Source: Tellurirhabdus bombi (lineage in GTDB: Bacteria > Bacteroidota > Bacteroidia > Cytophagales > Spirosomataceae). Taken from it: a DNA stretch of 64,000 bases. The translations under genes were made by a program, and so were the position numbers. Positions 29,288 to 37,898 of this stretch are shown piece after piece. Position 1 is the first letter of the stretch. The number at the start of each line of letters is the position of its first letter. Where the stretch lies: assembly GCF_021484805.1 (NCBI RefSeq), contig NZ_CP090557.1, positions 1,352,501 through 1,416,500 of the forward strand, read 5' to 3'. The notes under the pieces are model-generated. The model ran no database searches. It had not been told where the DNA came from and saw nothing but the letters and a program-made list of their open reading frames with translations.

Positions 29288-30415
29288 TTATTTTGCTTCC
29301 AGCACTTCCTCCAGCTTTTTCTCCAAAGCTTCACCACGAAGATTTTTAGCAACAATCCGGCCTTCTTTGTCCAGCAGGAACGTAGCTGGAATCGCTTGCA
29401 CACCGTACTGCTGCGCTGCTTCGGATTGCCAGAATTTTAGGTCGGAGACGTGGGTCCAGGGCAAGCCGTCTTTCTGGATGGCTTTTACCCAACTTTCTTT
29501 TTCCCGGTCCAGCGAAACGCCATAAATAGTAAATCCCTTGTCTTTGAACTTGTTATACATCCGTACAACATTGGGGTTCTCCATCCGGCAAGGTCCGCAC
29601 CACGAAGCCCAGAAGTCAATCAGAACATATTTTCCGCGCAGCGATGATAAGCTAACGGGCTTTCCGTCTGGACTATTGAGAATGATATCGGGAGCGGCAG
29701 ATCCTACCATCACTCCTTTTATTTTATTGACGTAGTCAACAAAGGCGAGTTTTTGCTTGCTGGTTGTTTTTTCTGCTTCCAGCCGTTTCGCCAGGGATTC
29801 ATAAACCGTAAAATCTTCCTCAGGGCTTAGGTATTTAATGGCAATGACGGCAATCAGCGAAGTGCCCATACCAGGCATTAGCTCCTTGATGGAAGCAACT
29901 GCTTTCTGACTGGCGGTCGCTGACTCCTGCTCAATCTGAGTCATTTTCTTGGTATCACCTTTCTGACTCGCTTCGGAATATTGCTTTTGCCAGTTTTTGC
30001 CTTTTTCGGTCATGTCGGCTTCCATTTCGAGTATTTTCTGGTAATACTCCATGTTTTTAGAGCCTTTCACTTCCGATTTTTTCCCCGTGATATCGGCCGT
30101 TACGTCTAGTGTTTCGCCTCCTTCAGCCAGCAAACCAATGCGCTGCTGATTTCCCAAGTTCAGCTGGTAAAAGCTGCCGCCATTGGGTTCTTTGGCGCTC
30201 AAACTAAACTGACCATTTTCACCGATTTGCACCGAATCTACCTTTCGAACGGGCTGAACGGTTTCCAGATAGGCTTTTGCCCCCGGTTTGCTATTTTTAA
30301 CCGTTCCTTTTACCGTGAAGCTCTGATTGTCCTGGGCCAAAGCAGACAGTACAAAAACCGCATTTAACGCTAGTCCGGTCAGCATTCGACCAGCTGCTTT
30401 TACTGTGTAGTTCAT
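29288..30415 (-). CDS. TlpA/ResA-type periplasmic thioredoxin with DUF4369 domain
   Basis: A 375-aa exported protein. Signal peptide to about residue 28 (LSALAQ), then a beta-rich DUF4369-like domain (SFTVKGTVKNSKPGAKAYL), a charged helical linker (about 110-170), and a C-terminal AhpC/TSA-TlpA domain with the active site WASWCGPCRMENP (CGPC near residues 273-276). Probably a thiol-disulfide exchange protein of the periplasm, a type abundant in Bacteroidetes. ATG at 30415 preferred over a TTG four codons upstream that overlaps the gatB stop. It follows gatB by 14 bases and may be co-transcribed. Confidence 0.88.
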   Translation of the reverse strand: MNYTVKAAGRMLTGLALNAVFVLSALAQDNQSFTVKGTVKNSKPGAKAYLETVQPVRKVDSVQIGENGQFSLSAKEPNGGSFYQLNLGNQQRIGLLAEGGETLDVTADITGKKSEVKGSKNMEYYQKILEMEADMTEKGKNWQKQYSEASQKGDTKKMTQIEQESATASQKAVASIKELMPGMGTSLIAVIAIKYLSPEEDFTVYESLAKRLEAEKTTSKQKLAFVDYVNKIKGVMVGSAAPDIILNSPDGKPVSLSSLRGKYVLIDFWASWCGPCRMENPNVVRMYNKFKDKGFTIYGVSLDREKESWVKAIQKDGLPWTHVSDLKFWQSEAAQQYGVQAIPATFLLDKEGRIVAKNLRGEALEKKLEEVLEAK

Positions 30416-30429
30416 AGCTATTTTCAAAA

Positions 30430-31923
30430 TTAGAGTAAGGCTAGGGTTTTGGTTACCAATTCATTGGTTAGACGCGGATCAGCGCTGCCTTTCGACTTTT
30501 TCATGACCTCTCCGACAAACATGCCTAGCAACCCTTTTTTCCCATTCTTATATTCCTTAACCTTGCCAGGGAGCGAATTAAGTACCTCATCTACCAACGC
30601 TTGCAAATCGTTTGTATTGCTGTTTTGCAGTAAATTCTGCTCTTGGGCAACTTGTTCAGGCGTTTTTCCCGGCTCTTCCAATAAGACTGGAAAAATGCGT
30701 TGGCTCGCCGTCGAAAAACTCACTTTTCCTGAATCGACCAGATTGATTAACGCCGCCAGGGTGGTCACCGAAATCGGAAACTGCCCCGAACGGGCTATTT
30801 TTTCGGTTAGCTGGGCTTTCACTGGGCCCATAATCCAGTTAGAAACCGCTTTGAAATTAGAGGTGTGCTGGCAAACGGCTTCGTAATAATCCACCAACTC
30901 TTTCGTATCAGACAACAAGGCCGCATCGTATTCAGGCAGGCCATACTGATTTAGCAGTCTTTCGTACCTTGCTTTAGGAAGCTCAGGCATCGCCGCGCTG
31001 ATTTCTTCCAGCCATTCTTCCGACACGATTACCGGACTAAGATCGGGGTCCGGAAAATAGCGGTAATCGTTCATGGTTTCTTTTGTACGCATGGCGTAGG
31101 TCTGGCCATTGGCGACATCGAACATGCGGGTTTCCTGTAAAATCGGCTCACCCCGTTCAACGCATTCTACCTGCCGACGGAATTCAAATTCAATGGCCCG
31201 CTGGATGTTGCGGATTGAATTCATGTTCTTCACCTCGACTTTGGTACCCAGCGCGCTTGCTCCTTTTAAACGGACCGATAAATTGACGTCACAGCGCAGA
31301 GAGCCTTCCTCCATGTTACCGTCGCAAATATCCAGGTAGCGAACCAGTCGCCGTACTTCGGTCAAATACGCAGCGGTTTCTTCGGCACTGCCCAGGCAAG
31401 GGTCAGTCACCATTTCGATGAGAGGCGTACCAGCTCGGTTGTAGTCCAGGAGGGTGTCCCATTCACCCGCTTCGTGAATGGATTTTCCGGCATCTTCTTC
31501 CAGGTGAATGTGGTGCAGTTGAACGGCGCCTTCTACCAGTTGTCCAGACGCGTCTTTGTATTTAACAGGAATAGCTCCGCCAACGCAAATGGGTGTTTTG
31601 TCCTGCGAAAGCTGATAGCCTTTAGGAAGATCTGGGTAGAAGTAATTTTTTCGGGCAAAAATATTGTACCGCGTAATGGCTGAATTACAGGCGAGTCCCA
31701 TCCGCACCGCGTATTCAACGGCGCGGCGGTTCAGTTTTGGCAATGTACCGGGGTGCCCAAGCGTAATGACGCTAATATTTGTATTGGGCTCACTCCCAAA
31801 CTGATTGGAATCGGGCGCAAAAATCTTGGTCTGGGTCAATAGCTGGCAGTGCACTTCGAGACCAATAACCATCTCGTAGCGAGCCATTACGTCGGGTGAT
31901 ACCGTTTTTTCTTCGGATACCAT
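30430..31923 (-). CDS. gatB: Asp-tRNA(Asn)/Glu-tRNA(Gln) amidotransferase subunit B
   Basis: A 497-aa subunit of GatCAB, which amidates mischarged Glu-tRNA(Gln) or Asp-tRNA(Asn). Core motifs are MVIGLEVHCQL, FARKNYFYPDLPKGYQLSQ (family ARKNYFYPDLPKxYQ segment), LEEDAGKSIHE and DYNRAGTPLIEMVTDP, followed by the helical tail domain (GMFVGEVMKKSKGSADPRL) that grips tRNA. gatA and gatC are not adjacent. Confidence 0.96.
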   Translation of the reverse strand: MVSEEKTVSPDVMARYEMVIGLEVHCQLLTQTKIFAPDSNQFGSEPNTNISVITLGHPGTLPKLNRRAVEYAVRMGLACNSAITRYNIFARKNYFYPDLPKGYQLSQDKTPICVGGAIPVKYKDASGQLVEGAVQLHHIHLEEDAGKSIHEAGEWDTLLDYNRAGTPLIEMVTDPCLGSAEETAAYLTEVRRLVRYLDICDGNMEEGSLRCDVNLSVRLKGASALGTKVEVKNMNSIRNIQRAIEFEFRRQVECVERGEPILQETRMFDVANGQTYAMRTKETMNDYRYFPDPDLSPVIVSEEWLEEISAAMPELPKARYERLLNQYGLPEYDAALLSDTKELVDYYEAVCQHTSNFKAVSNWIMGPVKAQLTEKIARSGQFPISVTTLAALINLVDSGKVSFSTASQRIFPVLLEEPGKTPEQVAQEQNLLQNSNTNDLQALVDEVLNSLPGKVKEYKNGKKGLLGMFVGEVMKKSKGSADPRLTNELVTKTLALL

Positions 31924-31946
31924 TACTGAAAATTCTTGATTTTCAG

Positions 31947-31954
31947 CAAAGATA
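31947..31954 (-). promoter_or_regulatory. -7 element of gatB with an adjacent palindrome
   Basis: TATCTTTG on the minus strand matches TAnnTTTG. Directly downstream, CTGAAAAT (31926-31933) and ATTTTCAG (31939-31946) form an 8-bp inverted repeat covering the predicted transcription start and ending 3 bases before the ATG. It could be an operator or a leader hairpin, or chance. Confidence 0.35.
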
Positions 31955-32004
31955 GCGGTTTTGATGGGAATGGTTGATCATAAAAACGACTTATAAACGG
32001 CTTG

Positions 32005-32841
32005 CTACATTACATTTAGCCGAAACATAACGTAGGTTTGAGCCAATAAAGCCATTTTTTTCAAATCAGGTACCCGAACGCGGACCTGCTGGATTCGGGA
32101 AGCGGGAATTTCTTTGATTTTGTTAAAAAGTGTGCGGTAATAGGTGTACGCCAGATGCACGCCCATACGCGCACCACGGGGCAGATTCATTACGCCTATG
32201 TAGGCTTCGTCGAAATCCCGTTCAATATCTTCCTCAATAAGCTGTTTAGCCCCTTTACCGAAATCGTTGAAATCAACGCCCGGAAAATATACCCGGCCTC
32301 GATCTACGTAATCACTTTTTATATCCCGTAGAAAATTAACCTTCTGAAACGCAGAACCTAATTTACGGGCTGGCTCCTTCAAGCGCTCGTACATTTCTTC
32401 ATTGCCCTCGCAGAAAACCCGCAGACACATCAGGCCAACTACTTCCGCAGAACCATAAATGTATTCTTCGTACCCATCGGAGTTATACTGGCTAAAGTAC
32501 AAATCCATTTCCATGCTTTTTAGAAAAGCATCGATCAGTTCCCGCTCGATTTTATACTTTTTAGCGATCAACTGGAAGGCTTGCAAAATAGGATTTAAGC
32601 TGATTCCTTCGTTAAGTGCTTCGTATGTATCCGCTCTGAATTTATCCAGCAGATATTTCTGATCATGATCATAAAACGTATCTACAATCTCATCGGCGTA
32701 ACGTACAAAGCCATAGACGGCATAAATTGGGAGGTGAAATTTACGATCCAGGGTTTTAATCCCTAGCGTAAACGAGGTGCTGTAACACTCTGTAATAAGT
32801 TTGCTACACTCCAGAGAGGTTTGGTTAAATAAATCCATCAT
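32005..32841 (-). CDS. crtB: Phytoene synthase
   Basis: A 278-aa trans-isoprenyl diphosphate synthase that joins two geranylgeranyl diphosphates into phytoene. Substrate-Mg motifs are YGFVRYADEIVDT (first Asp-rich) and NFLRDIKSDYVDRGRVYFP (second), with GSAFQKVNFLRD between. The start may be either of two adjacent Met codons. It lies 73 bases after crtI on the same strand; the spacer has a small hairpin (ACCTGT 32864-32869 with ACAGGT 32881-32886). A squalene synthase is less likely given the crtI neighbour. Confidence 0.92.
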   Translation of the reverse strand: MMDLFNQTSLECSKLITECYSTSFTLGIKTLDRKFHLPIYAVYGFVRYADEIVDTFYDHDQKYLLDKFRADTYEALNEGISLNPILQAFQLIAKKYKIERELIDAFLKSMEMDLYFSQYNSDGYEEYIYGSAEVVGLMCLRVFCEGNEEMYERLKEPARKLGSAFQKVNFLRDIKSDYVDRGRVYFPGVDFNDFGKGAKQLIEEDIERDFDEAYIGVMNLPRGARMGVHLAYTYYRTLFNKIKEIPASRIQQVRVRVPDLKKMALLAQTYVMFRLNVM

Positions 32842-32914
32842 ACCTTTTATAGGCTTAGGCCAAACCTGTTTTTTGGGGCTACAGGTACAGCTTATGTTAT
32901 TGGTTTAGTTGCAA

Positions 32915-34393
32915 TTAGTCTAAAGCAAACTCTTTCGCTACCTCATCCGCGACTACCAGTCCTGAGATCAATGAAGGTGGAACACCGGGGCCTGGAACTG
33001 TCAATTGACCCGTATAGAACAAGTTGTTTACCCTTTTGTTCTTTAGGCTAGGTTTTAAAATTGCCGTCTGTTTTAGGGTATTGGCCAACCCGTAGGCATT
33101 TCCTCTGAAGGCGTTATAATCAGCTATGAAATCTCGATGAGCATAGCTTTTTTTATAAATCAAATGATTACGAATGTCCAGACCCGTATACGTTTCCAGA
33201 CGCTCCATCACGATATTGTAATATTTTTCACGCATCGCTTCGGAGTCTTCCAGATCGGGAGCAACAGGGATTAAAACGAACAAATTCTCCATGCCCGCTG
33301 GTGCTACACTCGGATCTGTCTTTGACGGAGCGGATACGTAGAAGAGCGGTTTTGACGGCCATTGGGGGGTTTCGTAGATTTCCTTGGCGTGCAGTTTAAA
33401 ATCCTCGTCGAAGAACAAATTGTGGTGTTGTAACTTGGGCACCCTTTGATTTACTCCGAGGTAAAAAAGTAGAGAAGAAGGAGCCATAACGCGGCTGTTC
33501 CAATACTTATCGTCGTAGTTGCGAAAAGCAGGCTCGAGTATTTTGCTATCAACATGCTGGTAGTCAGCGCCTGCAACTACAACATCGGCATCGAACGAAT
33601 CTGTGCTGGTTTTCACGCGACGAGCGGCCCCCTGACTGACTTCAATTTTTTCGACCGTTTGATTAAGCCGAATTTTAACGCCTTTTTCTTCCGCCAGTGA
33701 AACCATCGCTTTGACGATTTCGTGCATGCCACCCATTGGATACCAGGTTCCCAAGGCTATTTCGGCATAATTCATCAGGCTGTACATGGCGGGCGTATTC
33801 TCGGGCGTGGCTCCCAAAAAGAGAATCGGGAACTCCATCAACTGTAACAGTCGGTCATGGTGGAAATATTTCCGGACATGGCTGGCAAATGACTGAAAAA
33901 CATCCAGCCGCATCACATCGGCTAACAGCTTTAAGCTAACAAATTCGCTGAGGTGGCGGCTTGGTTTCCAGACAAACTTGTTAATGCCTACATCGTATTT
34001 ATAAGCAGCCTGTTCCAGAAAATCCATTAGCCGTTGACCTGCTCCAGCTTCTATAGAGTCAAACAGGGTTTTTAGCTTCTCTAGGTTAGCGGGCAAATGG
34101 ACGGCTTCATCCGGACCAAAAATGACGGAATAAGAAGGATCCAGGCGGACAAGGTTGTAATAATCGGATGGTTTTTTGCCGAAGCGGGCAAAATAGGTTT
34201 CGAAGACATCAGGCATCCAGTACCAGCTTGGCCCCATATCAAAGGTAAACCCATCGGCCTGGAACAAGCGTGCCCGGCCCCCCGGCATGCTATTCTTTTC
34301 TACTATTGTAACCTCATACCCTTTGTCTGCCAGACTGGTGGCCACAGAAAGGCCGGCAAACCCGGCCCCAATTACAATTACTTTTTTTGGCAT
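32915..34393 (-). CDS. crtI: Phytoene desaturase
   Basis: A 492-aa FAD-dependent desaturase of the CrtI family. The N-terminal dinucleotide motif VIGAGFAGLSVATSLADKG is at residues 7-25, followed by GGRARLFQADGFTFDMGPSWY; the C-terminal signature has NLFYTGQLTVPGPGVPPSLISG. It introduces double bonds into phytoene to give lycopene or neurosporene. Followed by crtB, so the pair makes a coloured carotenoid backbone; cyclase and hydroxylase genes are not in the window. Confidence 0.94.
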   Translation of the reverse strand: MPKKVIVIGAGFAGLSVATSLADKGYEVTIVEKNSMPGGRARLFQADGFTFDMGPSWYWMPDVFETYFARFGKKPSDYYNLVRLDPSYSVIFGPDEAVHLPANLEKLKTLFDSIEAGAGQRLMDFLEQAAYKYDVGINKFVWKPSRHLSEFVSLKLLADVMRLDVFQSFASHVRKYFHHDRLLQLMEFPILFLGATPENTPAMYSLMNYAEIALGTWYPMGGMHEIVKAMVSLAEEKGVKIRLNQTVEKIEVSQGAARRVKTSTDSFDADVVVAGADYQHVDSKILEPAFRNYDDKYWNSRVMAPSSLLFYLGVNQRVPKLQHHNLFFDEDFKLHAKEIYETPQWPSKPLFYVSAPSKTDPSVAPAGMENLFVLIPVAPDLEDSEAMREKYYNIVMERLETYTGLDIRNHLIYKKSYAHRDFIADYNAFRGNAYGLANTLKQTAILKPSLKNKRVNNLFYTGQLTVPGPGVPPSLISGLVVADEVAKEFALD

Positions 34394-34490
34394 AAATAAC
34401 TTGCGCTACTGGTGCGGTAGAGTAGCAATTCAGAAAACTACCGTAAATCTTCGGAATATAGTAGCCTAATGGAGCAAAACCTATAAAATC

Positions 34491-34521
34491 AAAAAAGTTA
34501 GACGGAAACCATCTAACTTTT
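34491..34521 (-). terminator. Terminator between the ECF sigma gene and crtI
   Basis: AAAAGTTAGA (34493-34502) pairs with TCTAACTTTT (34512-34521) over a 9-nt loop; on the minus strand it runs into TTTTTTGATTTT. It is about 114 bases past the sigma gene's stop and separates it from crtI. Confidence 0.75.
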
Positions 34522-34572
34522 CGGAACCTTCCTCTTTTTTAACCAAAAACTACTCAATCAGTATTTTGTCTG

Positions 34573-34614
34573 TTTCGGTTCAGGTAATTTCGCTGGAAAC
34601 AATCTGAACCGAAA
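34573..34614 (-). other. Inverted repeat directly after the ECF sigma gene
   Basis: TTTCGGTTCAG (34573-34583) and CTGAACCGAAA (34604-34614) are perfect 11-base inverted repeats with a 20-nt loop, 20 bases past the sigma stop. There is no U-tract, so it is not an ordinary intrinsic terminator. It may protect the mRNA 3' end or bind a regulator upstream of crtI. Confidence 0.55.
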
Positions 34615-34634
34615 TCCAGTTTTAGTAAAAGTGA

Positions 34635-35147
34635 TTATGCCTGATACGCGTATACTTTCAGTTTATCTTTCAGTTCTTTACGCGCAATATGGATCCGATT
34701 TTTCACTGTTCCGATGGGGATATCCAGACGGGCAGCGATTTCGTGGTATTTAAAGCCCCGGAAATGCATCATAAATGGCATCCGGTATGTTTCGTCAAGA
34801 GCGCTAACGGCTCTCTGAATGTCTTCCTGTGCAAACGTTGAATATGCTGTGTTATCGGTACTGCTATCCATCGAATTGATATAGTGCAGGTTATCGGTTG
34901 TATCGATAAAAGTGTTTTTCCGCACCATCCGCTGGTAGTTTGTAATAAATGTATTTTTCATGATAGTATATAACCACGCTTTGAGGTTAGTACCATCTGT
35001 ATATTTATCCCGATTTGTGAAGGCTTTTAACAACGTGTCTTGCAGCAGGTCGTTAGCATCTTCAACATCTTTTGTTAACCGAAGTGCAAATGGTTTTAGC
35101 GACTTTGAAACTTTGCCGATGTGGTATGTGAATTCAAGAGCTGTCAT
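34635..35147 (-). CDS. ECF-type RNA polymerase sigma factor
   Basis: A 170-aa group IV sigma-70 factor. Region 2 spans about residues 10-80 (LTKDVEDANDLLQDTLLKAF, NLKAWLYTIMKNTFI) and region 4 about 110-165 (ALDETYRMPFMMHFRGFKYHEIA, the helix-turn-helix LDIPIGTVKNRIHIARKEL). It sits upstream of crtI-crtB on the same strand, a neighbourhood I recall from other Bacteroidetes, where such factors may control carotenoid genes. No anti-sigma gene is visible beside it. Confidence 0.9.
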   Translation of the reverse strand: MTALEFTYHIGKVSKSLKPFALRLTKDVEDANDLLQDTLLKAFTNRDKYTDGTNLKAWLYTIMKNTFITNYQRMVRKNTFIDTTDNLHYINSMDSSTDNTAYSTFAQEDIQRAVSALDETYRMPFMMHFRGFKYHEIAARLDIPIGTVKNRIHIARKELKDKLKVYAYQA

Positions 35148-35445
35148 GACTGTGAACCGTTTTTGTTGAACCTATTCTGCTAGAGTAGTAGACAAATACG
35201 TAACCACTTATCTTAAAATTCAATCTTATCTGGCCCCAATGCCCTTTTATCCCTGAAATACAGCCATTTATAAAAATCAGACTGAGCCAGTGGCCCAAGT
35301 GCCAATTTTTTTAAATTCGGTGAGTGTGGAAAATAAACCCCAGTTTGTGGAATAGCGATGGGGAATTTTTGTTTATAGTTACCCAACCTTTAATTAAACA
35401 AACTTCCATCATCTAAAAACACGCAGAATTGTTTCACAATTCTTA
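35148..35445. other. Divergent intergenic region, sigma factor / TonB receptor
   Basis: About 300 AT-rich bases. It must carry the sigma-factor promoter (minus strand), for which I see no exact TAnnTTTG. The short direct inverted copy GAATTGTTTCACAATTC (35426-35442) forms a 7-bp hairpin near the TonB receptor promoter and might be an operator. Confidence 0.4.
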
Positions 35446-35477
35446 TTCGCAACATAGTTGCAATTATTGTATCTTTG
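35446..35477 (+). promoter_or_regulatory. Promoter of the TonB-dependent receptor gene
   Basis: TATCTTTG (35470-35477) matches TAnnTTTG exactly; a TTCG (35446-35449) sits 20 bases upstream as a weak -33 box. Transcription would start near 35484, giving a leader of about 23 nt and supporting the ATG at 35507. Confidence 0.5.
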
Positions 35478-35506
35478 TGATTTTAAGGTCAATAATTGGT
35501 CTATTA

Positions 35507-37843
35507 ATGGGTCTTTTCTTAAGGCGGCAAACCGCTTATTTTTTTCTTCTCCTTTTCCAGGTGGGTATACAAGTCCCTGCTTGGGCACAGGAAGAATGTC
35601 ACTGCTTCGTAAAAGGTCAGATTCTGGATCAGGAAAACAAGTCGCCCATTCCTGGCGCAACTGTATATATAAAGGAGTTACAAAAGGGTACCATTACAGA
35701 TAATAATGGCAACTACCGGTTTACCGACCTTTGTCAAGGGAATTATACCCTGGTTTGCCGGATTGTTGGTTACAAAGAAGTGGCACGGTTGTTTGCCCTG
35801 GAACATACGAGTGAACAGGATGTGCTCTTATCCGAAGAATCCATTCACTTACACGATGTCAATGTAACGACACAACGCACTGAAGTACTGAACAGCCAAG
35901 CCATTTCGCAGCTACAGGGGCAGGCGCTGGACCAAACTCGCGGGCAATCACTCGGAGAAGCGCTGAAAGGCTTGTCGGGATTGACCACGCTGCAAACAGG
36001 CTCCTCCATTGCCAAGCCCGTTATCCACGGCATGCACAGCAATCGGGTCTTGATCCTGAACAACGGCATCCGTCAGGAAGGCCAGCAATGGGGATCTGAA
36101 CACGCGCCCGAAATAGACCCGTTTGTCGCCAATCGGCTGACAGTCATTAAAGGGGCGGCGGGCGTACGGTATGGGTCGGATGCCATTGGCGGCGTTATTC
36201 TGGTCGAACCGGCCCCCTTGCCAACCACACCGGGCATTCACGGCGCTCTGAATCTGGCTGGTTTTTCTAATGGTCGCCAGGGAGTTGCTTCCCTACAGAC
36301 CGAAGGCGTTTTTAAAGCTCTTCCCCAATTAAGCTGGCGAGTGCAAGGCACCTTGAAGCGAGGAGGTAACATTCGGACACCTCGTTATTATCTGGACAAT
36401 ACAGGCATTGCTGAACAGAACTTCTCGGCGTCAGCCGCTTACCGGATGGGACGGCTCCGCACGGAATTATATTATAGCTTATTTGCTACCAATATTGGCA
36501 TTTTCTCTGGCTCGCACATCGGCAGCCTAACGGATTTGCAAACCGTTTTGGAGAATGGCGAACCGCTGATCAAATCGGGCTTTAGCTACGCCATCAACCG
36601 GCCTAATCAGGATATCCGGCATGATTTGCTAAAATGGAAAACCAGTTGGCAACCCCAAAATGGTGGTGAATGGAACCTTACGCTGGCCCGGCAATACGAC
36701 GACCGAGGCGAATTTGACTTACACCGTCCGCGTAACGACAGTCTCGCCAGCCTCAACCGCCCCGAACTTCGCTTCCGGTTGACAACCTTTACGTCTGATC
36801 TGGTGTATGAGCACAAACCAATCAACGGTAAATGGCGGGGCAGCCTTGGCTTGAGCGGACTTTACCAGTTCAACATCATGAACGGGCGGCCACTAATTCC
36901 TAACTTTCGGCTTTATAATGCCGGGCTTTTCTGGATTGAAAAATACCGCCATAACCAATGGGAATTTGAGATGGGATTGCGGTACGATTACCGCCACATG
37001 CAGGTTTTCCGGTATGTTAGCCAGCAGTTGACCGAGCCTGTATTCCAATTTGGAAATGTTTCCGGGACGCTCGGTACAACCTATACCATTAACGAACGCT
37101 GGACAGCGCGTTTTAACGCGGGAACTTCCTGGCGGGCGCCCAATGTCAGCGAGCTTTTTAGCGACGGCGTGCACCACGGAGCCGCAGCTTATGAGAAAGG
37201 TGACCAGCGTTTACAACCCGAAATGGCGTATAACTTAAATATCAGCGCTGAATTTACGGGCAAACGAGTTCAAGCCGAGCTAGGTGTTTTCGCCAATACG
37301 ATTCGGGATTACATTTATCTAAAGCCACAAACAGCTCCTATTCTGACCATTCGGGGCGCTTTCCCAGCCTTTCAGTATACGCAAACGGACGCGCTTTATG
37401 CCGGTTTCGACGCCACTGTCAACGCTAACTTGTTTGCCAAACTGAGCGGGACCACTAAATTGACGCTTTTGTATGTGCAGGATTTGCAACAGCGCCAGCC
37501 ACTTGTCATGATCCCGCCCAATCGCTGGGAAAATAGTTTGCGTTATGATTTTGGAAAAACCGGGCTTCTTCAGGATACGTATGTGGGTATTGGCAACTTG
37601 TGGGTAGCCCAGCAAAAGAGGGTACCCGCCAACAGCGATTTTGCACCGCCACCACCCGCCTACGCCCTCTGGAACTTAACCGCTGGCTGTTCGGTGCCGG
37701 TTACAGAGCAGCATAAAATCGAGGCCAGCCTGAGTGTGAACAACTTATTTAACACGGTCTACCGCGATTATTTAAATCGTTTCCGGTATTATTCCGACGA
37801 CATGGGCCGAAACATTGCGCTGAGACTTAAGTATGCTTTTTAA
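35507..37843 (+). CDS. TonB-dependent outer membrane receptor
   Basis: A 778-aa receptor. Signal peptide to about residue 28 (VPAWAQ), then EECHC and a carboxypeptidase-regulatory-like beta-sandwich (about 30-110), a plug domain (about 120-240 with IHGMHSNRVLILNNGIRQEG, DPFVANRLTVIKGAAGVRYGSDAIGGVI) and a 22-strand barrel ending in RNIALRLKYAF (terminal aromatic). It uses TonB energy to import a ligand. The plug segment QQWGSEHAPEIDPF recalls zinc/haem receptors that have an H-A pair at this place, but the ligand is not established. The start at 35507 is set by the signal peptide and promoter. Confidence 0.92.
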   Translation: MGLFLRRQTAYFFLLLFQVGIQVPAWAQEECHCFVKGQILDQENKSPIPGATVYIKELQKGTITDNNGNYRFTDLCQGNYTLVCRIVGYKEVARLFALEHTSEQDVLLSEESIHLHDVNVTTQRTEVLNSQAISQLQGQALDQTRGQSLGEALKGLSGLTTLQTGSSIAKPVIHGMHSNRVLILNNGIRQEGQQWGSEHAPEIDPFVANRLTVIKGAAGVRYGSDAIGGVILVEPAPLPTTPGIHGALNLAGFSNGRQGVASLQTEGVFKALPQLSWRVQGTLKRGGNIRTPRYYLDNTGIAEQNFSASAAYRMGRLRTELYYSLFATNIGIFSGSHIGSLTDLQTVLENGEPLIKSGFSYAINRPNQDIRHDLLKWKTSWQPQNGGEWNLTLARQYDDRGEFDLHRPRNDSLASLNRPELRFRLTTFTSDLVYEHKPINGKWRGSLGLSGLYQFNIMNGRPLIPNFRLYNAGLFWIEKYRHNQWEFEMGLRYDYRHMQVFRYVSQQLTEPVFQFGNVSGTLGTTYTINERWTARFNAGTSWRAPNVSELFSDGVHHGAAAYEKGDQRLQPEMAYNLNISAEFTGKRVQAELGVFANTIRDYIYLKPQTAPILTIRGAFPAFQYTQTDALYAGFDATVNANLFAKLSGTTKLTLLYVQDLQQRQPLVMIPPNRWENSLRYDFGKTGLLQDTYVGIGNLWVAQQKRVPANSDFAPPPPAYALWNLTAGCSVPVTEQHKIEASLSVNNLFNTVYRDYLNRFRYYSDDMGRNIALRLKYAF

Positions 37844-37846
37844 TGC

Positions 37847-37876
37847 AGAGAGGCGCTACTCGGTAGCGCCTCTCTT
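37847..37876 (+). terminator. Terminator after the TonB receptor gene
   Basis: A perfect 13-bp stem, AGAGAGGCGCTAC (37847-37859) with GTAGCGCCTCTCT (37863-37875), 3-nt loop. The T-run after it is weak (TTATAG), but the stem is strong and starts 4 bases past the stop. Confidence 0.75.
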
Positions 37877-37898
37877 ATAGTATAGCTTCAAAAATTTC

